Source: an uncultured Campylobacter sp.
GTDB taxonomy: Bacteria; Campylobacterota; Campylobacteria; Campylobacterales; Campylobacteraceae
Length of the DNA: 9,753 nucleotides
Reading direction: 5' to 3'
Assembly: GCF_938045405.1 (NCBI RefSeq)
Contig: NZ_CALIMW010000290.1
Location: 1-9,753 of the forward strand
The notes beneath the pieces were generated by a model that worked only from the letters and a program-made list of their open reading frames with translations, was not told the DNA's origin and did no database searches. Positions 5,284 to 9,753 of the stretch are shown here, one piece after another. The position numbers were made by a program, and so were the translations under genes. Every line of letters starts with the position of its first letter. Position 1 is the first letter of the stretch.

Positions 5284-6756
5284 ATGGAAGAACACAAAGT
5301 GGAGTTACGCAACTCCCGCTTACAAGGGCCGCTGGACTCAGACGTAGACGAGCTGGGTTTAGACAGGCTCACCGACACCGTGCCGTTTCCTAAGCGCGGC
5401 GTCATCATTATGGCGATTGCCGCTGCAGTGGGCTTTGCGCTATATGCCGCACTACCATTTGAGCCCAATGTCAAAAAAGGCCTTGCGCTACTTGCTTTCA
5501 TCGCGATTATGTGGCTTACAGAGGCCGTGCATATCACGGTAACCGCGCTTATGGTGCCGGTGCTTGCGGTAGCTATCGGACTTGGTAAATTCGCTAAAGA
5601 TGGCACTTTCACGGCTGCCACCATCAAAAGCACGCTTGCAAATTTTGCAAACCCTACGATCTTTACCTTTTTCGGCGGTTTCGCGCTGGCAACGGCTCTG
5701 CATATGCAAAAGCTAGACAAAAAAATCGCGATGTGGCTAATCGCCCGCGCAGGCGGTCGCTTGGGTGTGGCTGCGATTTTAATCTGCCTTGCTACGGCGA
5801 TCCTTTCGATGTGGGTTTCAAACACCGCAACTGCTGCGATGATGCTTCCGATCGCGCTTGGAATTTGCGCCAACATGGACGAGAGCAAAGATCGCGGCAC
5901 GCTCGTGTTTTTGCTTTTGGGTATCGCGTATTCTGCAAGCATCGGAGGTCTGGGCACGCTCGTGGGATCTCCGCCAAATTTAATCGTAGCTCAAGCCTTG
6001 CACTACAGCTTCGCGGACTGGATGAAGGTGGGTTTGCCGCTAATGTGCGTGATGCTACCAATAATGCTTGTGGTGCTTTATATAATTTTCAAGCCGAATT
6101 TAAGCCATAAAATAGAGATGGATCTGGAGCATATCCCTTGGACGCGCGAGCGCATTATTACGATCGTCGTATTTGCTCTAACAGCACTTGGCTGGATATT
6201 TTCAAAGCAAATTTCAGCCCTTGTGGGCTTTAAAGTGGATGATGCTTACGTCGCCATCTGCTCGGCAGTCGTAATCGTCATACTAGGGCTTGCCAAATGG
6301 CACGACATCGCCGAAAACACCGAGTGGGGCGTGCTGCTGCTTTTTGGCGGCGGACTTACGCTAAGTGCGGTTTTAGGCGATTCCGGAGCCTCTAAGGTGC
6401 TTGGTGATTTGGTCGCGCACACTTTCGGTGGAGCGCCTACTTACATCGTACTTTTGGTAACAGCAGTTTTCATCATCTGCCTTACGGAATTTACGAGCAA
6501 TACCGCCTCTGCTGCACTTTTAGTACCAGTATTTGCGGGAGTAGCGGCTCAAATGGGGCTACCGAAAGAAACTCTTACGATCATCATAGGTGTAGGCGCG
6601 AGCTGCGCTTTCGTAATGCCGGTAGCGACGCCGCCGAATGCTTTGGTTTTCGGAACGGGACGCATTCGCCAGGCGGAAATGGTACGGAGTGGCGGAATTC
6701 TAGCGATATTCTCCGCGTTTTTGGTTTCGGGATACGCGTATATTTTTTACTCGTAA
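5284..6756 (+). CDS. DASS/SLC13-family sodium-coupled anion symporter
   Basis: This inner-membrane protein of 490 residues should import a divalent anion (dicarboxylate such as succinate or malate, or sulfate) driven by sodium. About eleven hydrophobic segments follow a polar N-terminus of about 38 residues. The two inverted halves carry the family's SNT motifs, SNTATAA at 179-185 and SNTASAA at 405-411, which in the structurally known Vibrio protein VcINDY help bind sodium and substrate. Each is followed by a Pro-Pro-Asn loop: GSPPNLIV (228-235) and ATPPNALV (448-455). The AAGGAG site at 5273-5278 gives 5-base spacing to the ATG. The gene stands alone, so context does not reveal the substrate. 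Family is firm; a sulfate role versus a C4-dicarboxylate role cannot be decided by eye. Confidence 0.92.
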   Translation: MEEHKVELRNSRLQGPLDSDVDELGLDRLTDTVPFPKRGVIIMAIAAAVGFALYAALPFEPNVKKGLALLAFIAIMWLTEAVHITVTALMVPVLAVAIGLGKFAKDGTFTAATIKSTLANFANPTIFTFFGGFALATALHMQKLDKKIAMWLIARAGGRLGVAAILICLATAILSMWVSNTATAAMMLPIALGICANMDESKDRGTLVFLLLGIAYSASIGGLGTLVGSPPNLIVAQALHYSFADWMKVGLPLMCVMLPIMLVVLYIIFKPNLSHKIEMDLEHIPWTRERIITIVVFALTALGWIFSKQISALVGFKVDDAYVAICSAVVIVILGLAKWHDIAENTEWGVLLLFGGGLTLSAVLGDSGASKVLGDLVAHTFGGAPTYIVLLVTAVFIICLTEFTSNTASAALLVPVFAGVAAQMGLPKETLTIIIGVGASCAFVMPVATPPNALVFGTGRIRQAEMVRSGGILAIFSAFLVSGYAYIFYS

Positions 6757-6774
6757 AATTCCGTCAAAATTCTA

Positions 6775-6822
6775 TAGTCCGGGTATCTACTCGGACTAAA
6801 TATATTTATAAGATATATTTTT
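6775..6822 (+). terminator. Likely terminator of the anion transporter gene
   Basis: TAGTCCG (6775-6781) pairs with CGGACTA (6792-6798) around a 10-base loop, 18 bases after the stop codon. A second AT-only inverted repeat, AAATATAT (6798-6805) with ATATATTT (6813-6820), follows at once and ends in a T run. The first stem has no T tract of its own, so the pair probably acts together. Confidence 0.5.
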
Positions 6823-6889
6823 AAACTCCTAAATTTTCGGAATTTTTATAAAAAAATTCTAATTTAATACTATTTTAATCAGTTATCTG

Positions 6890-6895
6890 TATAAT
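6890..6895 (+). promoter_or_regulatory. -10 box of the amino acid ABC transporter operon
   Basis: TATAAT preceded by TCTG, 27 bases before the ATG at 6923, in a very AT-rich region containing the palindrome GAATTTTT/AAAAATTC (6840-6859). It appears to be the only promoter for the four genes that follow, since the gaps between them are 2 bases, an overlap and 20 bases. Confidence 0.55.
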
Positions 6896-6922
6896 ACACA
6901 TATTTTACAGAAAGAAGAATTT

Positions 6923-7576
6923 ATGGATTTTGATTTTATAGCTAAATTTAGCCCTATGTTCGTAAAGGCGGGAATTTTAACGCTAAAGCTCGCATTTTAC
7001 GGGATTTTACTATCCATCATCATCGGTTTTATCTGCACGCTAATAAAATACAAAAGGCTGCCGCTGCTAAGCCCACTTGTGAGCGCATATATCGAGATGT
7101 CGCGCAATACTCCGCTTTTAATTCAGCTATTTTTTCTATACTACGGCCTGCCGAAGCTCGGCGTTCAAATTTCGGGCTTTACCTGCGCGATCGTAGGTCT
7201 TGCGTTTTTGGGCGGAAGCTATATGAGCGAGAGCTTTAGGCTCGGTTTTGAGGCGATAAAAAAATCCCAGATCGAAAGCGCGATGAGCCTGGGGCTAAGC
7301 GAAGCGCAGATAGTGTTTTACGTCGTGCTGCCGCGCGCCTTTGCGATCGCCCTGCCCTCCATCAGCGCGAACATAATATTTCTGCTTAAAGAAACCTCGA
7401 TCGTTAGCATCGTAGCGCTCGCCGATCTCGTTTATGCCGCAAAGGACATCATCGGGCTGTATTACAAGACGAACGAGGCGCTGTTTATGTTAAGCGTTTC
7501 GTATCTGATCATAATCCTGCCGCTTTCACTAGCGCTTACGCTGCTTGAAAAGCGCCTTGCGTATATGAGGGGCTAG
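6923..7576 (+). CDS. Polar amino acid ABC transporter permease (HisM/GlnP family), first subunit
   Basis: This inner-membrane protein of 217 residues would form half of the translocation channel of a polar amino acid importer. About five hydrophobic segments are visible, the first at 17-41 and the last at 186-208. The cytoplasmic EAA loop that contacts the ATPase is ESAMSLGLSEAQIVFYVVLP at 118-137 with the conserved Gly at 124. The typical segment EMSRNTPLLIQLFFLYYGLP (58-77) marks the His/Glu/Gln/Arg permease family. The start is preceded by AAAGAAG with 5-base spacing. It is the first gene of a permease-permease-ATPase-binding protein operon, like Cj0467-Cj0469 of C. jejuni as I recall it. 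The substrate is inferred from the binding protein. Confidence 0.92.
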   Translation: MDFDFIAKFSPMFVKAGILTLKLAFYGILLSIIIGFICTLIKYKRLPLLSPLVSAYIEMSRNTPLLIQLFFLYYGLPKLGVQISGFTCAIVGLAFLGGSYMSESFRLGFEAIKKSQIESAMSLGLSEAQIVFYVVLPRAFAIALPSISANIIFLLKETSIVSIVALADLVYAAKDIIGLYYKTNEALFMLSVSYLIIILPLSLALTLLEKRLAYMRG

Positions 7577-7578
7577 CG

Positions 7579-8235
7579 ATGGAACTCTTAAGCGGTGAAA
7601 ATTTAATCAGGCTTCTTGGCGGGCTTGGGGTCACGCTGCAAATCGCACTCATCTCGATCGCGGTTTCGCTCGGCCTAGGCTTGGTGCTTGGAATTTTAAT
7701 GGCCTCTGGGCGCAGAGCCTTATACATCCCGCTTAAAATTTGCCTGGAGATCGTGCGTATCATGCCGCCCATCGTTTGGCTATTCATCGTATATTTCGGC
7801 GCGAGTAAGGCATTTGGCATCCACATCTCAAATATCGCGGCTTCGATCATCGTCTTTAGCGTCTGGGGCGTTTTTGAGATGATGGATCTGGTGCGCGGCG
7901 CCGTGCTTAGCATACCCAAGCATCAGTTCGAAAGTGCCGAAGCGCTCGCATTTAGCAGATCTCAAATTTATCTCTACGTGATCCTGCCGCTTGCGATGAG
8001 GCGCCTGGTGCCCGCGACGATAAATTTATTCAGCAGGATGATAAAAACAACCTCGATCGCCGTACTAATCGGCGTCATAGAGCTCGTCAAGGTCGGACAG
8101 CAGATCATCGAAGTAAATGTCTTCCGCAACAATTACGCGCCGCTAATCATCTACGGAGCGATATTTTTCGTATATTTTTTGATCTGCTATCCGATCTCGG
8201 CGCTTTCGAAAAGACTAGAAAACAGGTGGAGCTGA
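7579..8235 (+). CDS. Polar amino acid ABC transporter permease (HisM/GlnP family), second subunit
   Basis: This protein of 218 residues begins two bases after the stop of the first permease and should pair with it as a heterodimer. Hydrophobic segments lie at about 18-41, 56-78, 85-98, 140-170 and 188-208. The family segment is EIVRIMPPIVWLFIVYFG (57-74). Its EAA loop at 118-137 reads ESAEALAFSRSQIYLYVILP: the usually invariant glycine is alanine at 124, whereas the first permease keeps it. Loss of this glycine in one of two subunits is tolerated in some importers. The stop codon overlaps the start of the ATPase gene (TGATG), consistent with coupled translation. Confidence 0.92.
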   Translation: MELLSGENLIRLLGGLGVTLQIALISIAVSLGLGLVLGILMASGRRALYIPLKICLEIVRIMPPIVWLFIVYFGASKAFGIHISNIAASIIVFSVWGVFEMMDLVRGAVLSIPKHQFESAEALAFSRSQIYLYVILPLAMRRLVPATINLFSRMIKTTSIAVLIGVIELVKVGQQIIEVNVFRNNYAPLIIYGAIFFVYFLICYPISALSKRLENRWS

Positions 8236-8972
8236 TGGGAATTTTAGAACTTCATAAAATCAATAAATTTTATGGCGAGCTGCACGCGCTAAAGGACATC
8301 AGTCTTAGCGTTGCACAGGGCGAAGTCGTGGTAATCCTAGGCCCTAGCGGCTGCGGTAAAAGCACCCTACTTCGCACGATCAACGGCTTAGAGCCGGTAC
8401 AAAGCGGAAATTTTATAATCGAAGGCGAACGAATCGATCAAAATTTCAAAGAGTGGCGCAGGATCAGACAAAAGATCGGTATGGTCTTTCAAAGCTATGA
8501 GCTTTTCGACCACTTAAATGTGCTACATAATATAATCCTAGGTCCCGTGAAAGTCCAAGGCGTACAGCGCGAGCAAGCTGTAGAGCTAGCCGGGCATTGG
8601 CTCAAAATCGTAGGACTAGAAAATAAAGAGCGAGCCTACCCCAAAGAGCTTAGCGGCGGGCAGAAGCAGCGCATCGCGATCGTACGAAGCCTTGTGATGA
8701 AGCCCAAGATCATGCTTTTTGACGAGGTTACCGCGGCGCTTGATCCCGAGATCGTGCGCGAGGTGCTCGACGTAATGCTAAATCTTGCCAAAGAGGGGCA
8801 GACGATGCTAATCGTAACGCACGAGATGGGCTTTGCGCGCGCCGTAGCCGATCGCATAGTTTTTATGGACGAGGGAAGCGTCGTCGAGATTAACGAGCCG
8901 GAGGCGTTCTTTACCGCTCCGAAGAGCGAGCGTGCGAAGAAATTTCTAAATATGTTCGAATTTAAAAAATAA
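8235..8972 (+). CDS. Polar amino acid ABC transporter ATP-binding protein (GlnQ family)
   Basis: This protein of 245 residues should power the two permeases from the cytoplasmic side. Motifs in order: Walker A GPSGCGKST at 36-44, Q-loop at Q86, ABC signature LSGGQKQR at 139-146, Walker B IMLFDE at 159-164, D-loop AALD at 167-170 and switch histidine H196 (THEMG). Length fits the GlnQ/HisP group (about 240-260). I chose the ATG at 8235, which overlaps the previous stop as TGATG and has GGTGGAG just upstream. A GTG at 8226 in the same frame would add three residues but would lie in that ribosome binding site. The ATP-hydrolysis set is complete, so the importer should be functional. Confidence 0.94.
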   Translation: MGILELHKINKFYGELHALKDISLSVAQGEVVVILGPSGCGKSTLLRTINGLEPVQSGNFIIEGERIDQNFKEWRRIRQKIGMVFQSYELFDHLNVLHNIILGPVKVQGVQREQAVELAGHWLKIVGLENKERAYPKELSGGQKQRIAIVRSLVMKPKIMLFDEVTAALDPEIVREVLDVMLNLAKEGQTMLIVTHEMGFARAVADRIVFMDEGSVVEINEPEAFFTAPKSERAKKFLNMFEFKK

Positions 8973-8992
8973 ATTTTAATAAAGGAGAAAAG

Positions 8993-9753
8993 ATGAAAAA
9001 AACGCTAAGCACGCTTTTTATCTTAGTTGCGTTATTTTTCGCAGGTTGCAACGACGAGGGCAAAGGCTCCTCAAATTCCGCACAAGGTTCCGCCGCTCCG
9101 CAAAGCTATATAGACGGAGTTAAAAAACGCGGTGTAGTGAGGATCGCCGTTTTCGGCGATAAGCCGCCGTTTGGCTACATTGACGAGACGGGCAAAAACG
9201 CGGGATATGATGTGTATTTTGCAAAACGCATCGCAAAGGAGCTCTTAGGTGATGAGAGCAAGGTGCAGTTCGTGCTCGTAGAGGCGGCTAATCGCGCGGA
9301 ATTTTTAGCGTCGGATAAGGTCGATATCACGCTTGCAAATTTTACCGTCACGCCGGAGCGCAAAGAGGTCGTGGATTTCGCGCTGCCGTATATGAAGGTA
9401 GCTCTCGGCGTCGCGAGCCCGAATGGCGATATCACCGACGTTTCGCAGCTTAAGGACAAAACGCTTTTAATCAACAAAGGCACGACCGCAGATCTGTATT
9501 TTACGAAAAACCATCCCGAGATCAAGCTTTTAAAATTTGACCAAAATACTGAGACTTTCGGTGCGATGCTGGACGGCAGAGGCGATGCGATCGCGCATGA
9601 TAATACGCTTTTGTTTGCGTGGACGAAGTCAAACCCTGGCTTTAAGGTAGGCATCCGCTCGCTCGGCGATCAGGACGTCATCGCGCCTGCGGTCAAAAAG
9701 GGCAACGATGAGCTTCGCAAATGGCTTGACGATCTAATCGTAAAGCTCGCGGA
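8993..9753 (+). CDS. cjaA: CjaA-type cysteine-binding lipoprotein of the ABC importer (partial)
   Basis: The frame is open from the ATG at 8993 to the right edge, giving 253 residues; CjaA-type proteins have about 279, so only the C-terminus is cut off. AAGGAG (8982-8987) gives 5-base spacing. A lipoprotein signal peptide is clear: MKKT, hydrophobic core, and lipobox FAGC with the lipid-carrying C19 (phenylalanine at -3 is less usual). The rest is a family 3 solute-binding protein. Segments I recall as near identical in C. jejuni CjaA (Cj0982c, structurally shown to bind cysteine) are FGDKPPFGY (54-62), QFVLVEAANR (92-101), LPYMKVALGV (131-140), NKGTTAD (161-167), FDQNTETF (182-189) and DVIAPAVKKG (228-237). 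It should capture cysteine in the periplasm, anchored to the membrane. The family call is firm; the cysteine ligand rests on memory of one homologue. Confidence 0.88.
   Translation, partial: MKKTLSTLFILVALFFAGCNDEGKGSSNSAQGSAAPQSYIDGVKKRGVVRIAVFGDKPPFGYIDETGKNAGYDVYFAKRIAKELLGDESKVQFVLVEAANRAEFLASDKVDITLANFTVTPERKEVVDFALPYMKVALGVASPNGDITDVSQLKDKTLLINKGTTADLYFTKNHPEIKLLKFDQNTETFGAMLDGRGDAIAHDNTLLFAWTKSNPGFKVGIRSLGDQDVIAPAVKKGNDELRKWLDDLIVKLA

Noticed and set aside
5205..5957. Long minus-strand open frame of 250 codons opposite the anion transporter gene
   Set aside because: It is Ser/Ala/Pro/Ile-rich with no family resemblance and mirrors the codon pattern of the transporter gene, whose motifs are unmistakable; it has no ribosome binding site of its own.
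7536..7919. Minus-strand frame of 127 codons opposite the permease genes
   Set aside because: It is the antisense shadow of two well supported permease genes and has no recognisable features.

Overview
The window looks like chromosomal DNA from a Campylobacter with moderately high GC, of the C. gracilis/showae/rectus type rather than C. jejuni. I infer this from many AAATTT-rich gaps between genes, TATAAT-type -10 boxes with weak -35 boxes, AAGGAG ribosome binding sites, and proteins that resemble Campylobacter ones (PurB beside an RluA-type pseudouridine synthase, and a CjaA-type cysteine-binding lipoprotein). The species call is an inference from remembered sequences, not a search.

Layout. 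Positions 1-318 (-) hold the first 106 residues of a protein that runs off the left edge. It is AT-rich, has its own promoter, and carries a D-x12-E-x-K pattern that could be a PD-(D/E)XK nuclease core. Positions 524-1936 (-) encode an RluA-family pseudouridine synthase with an insertion of about 165 residues. It diverges from purB (2012-3343, +), and the two promoters are interleaved in the 75-bp gap. Positions 3344-4136 have no convincing gene but contain several inverted and direct repeats. Positions 4137-4766 (-) encode a small secreted outer-membrane beta-barrel whose likely promoter has a run of ten G directly upstream of TATAAT, a probable phase-variation switch. The 517-bp divergent gap that follows also holds a 26-bp degenerate tandem repeat with two perfect 14-bp palindromes, and a leader with a stem-loop. 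Positions 5284-6756 (+) encode a DASS/SLC13 sodium-coupled anion transporter ending in a weak hairpin terminator.

From 6923 to the right edge (+) is an apparently single-promoter operon for a polar amino acid ABC importer: two inner-membrane permeases, an ATPase and a solute-binding lipoprotein. The binding protein closely matches what I remember of C. jejuni CjaA, so cysteine is the best substrate guess. It is cut by the right edge about 25 residues before its expected end.

Most of the content is housekeeping and transport. The items most worth a second look are the poly-G promoter of the barrel gene, the palindromic 26-bp repeat beside it, the nuclease-like partial gene and the large insertion in the pseudouridine synthase. 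I found no complete new multi-gene system, CRISPR array, insertion sequence, tRNA or rRNA.
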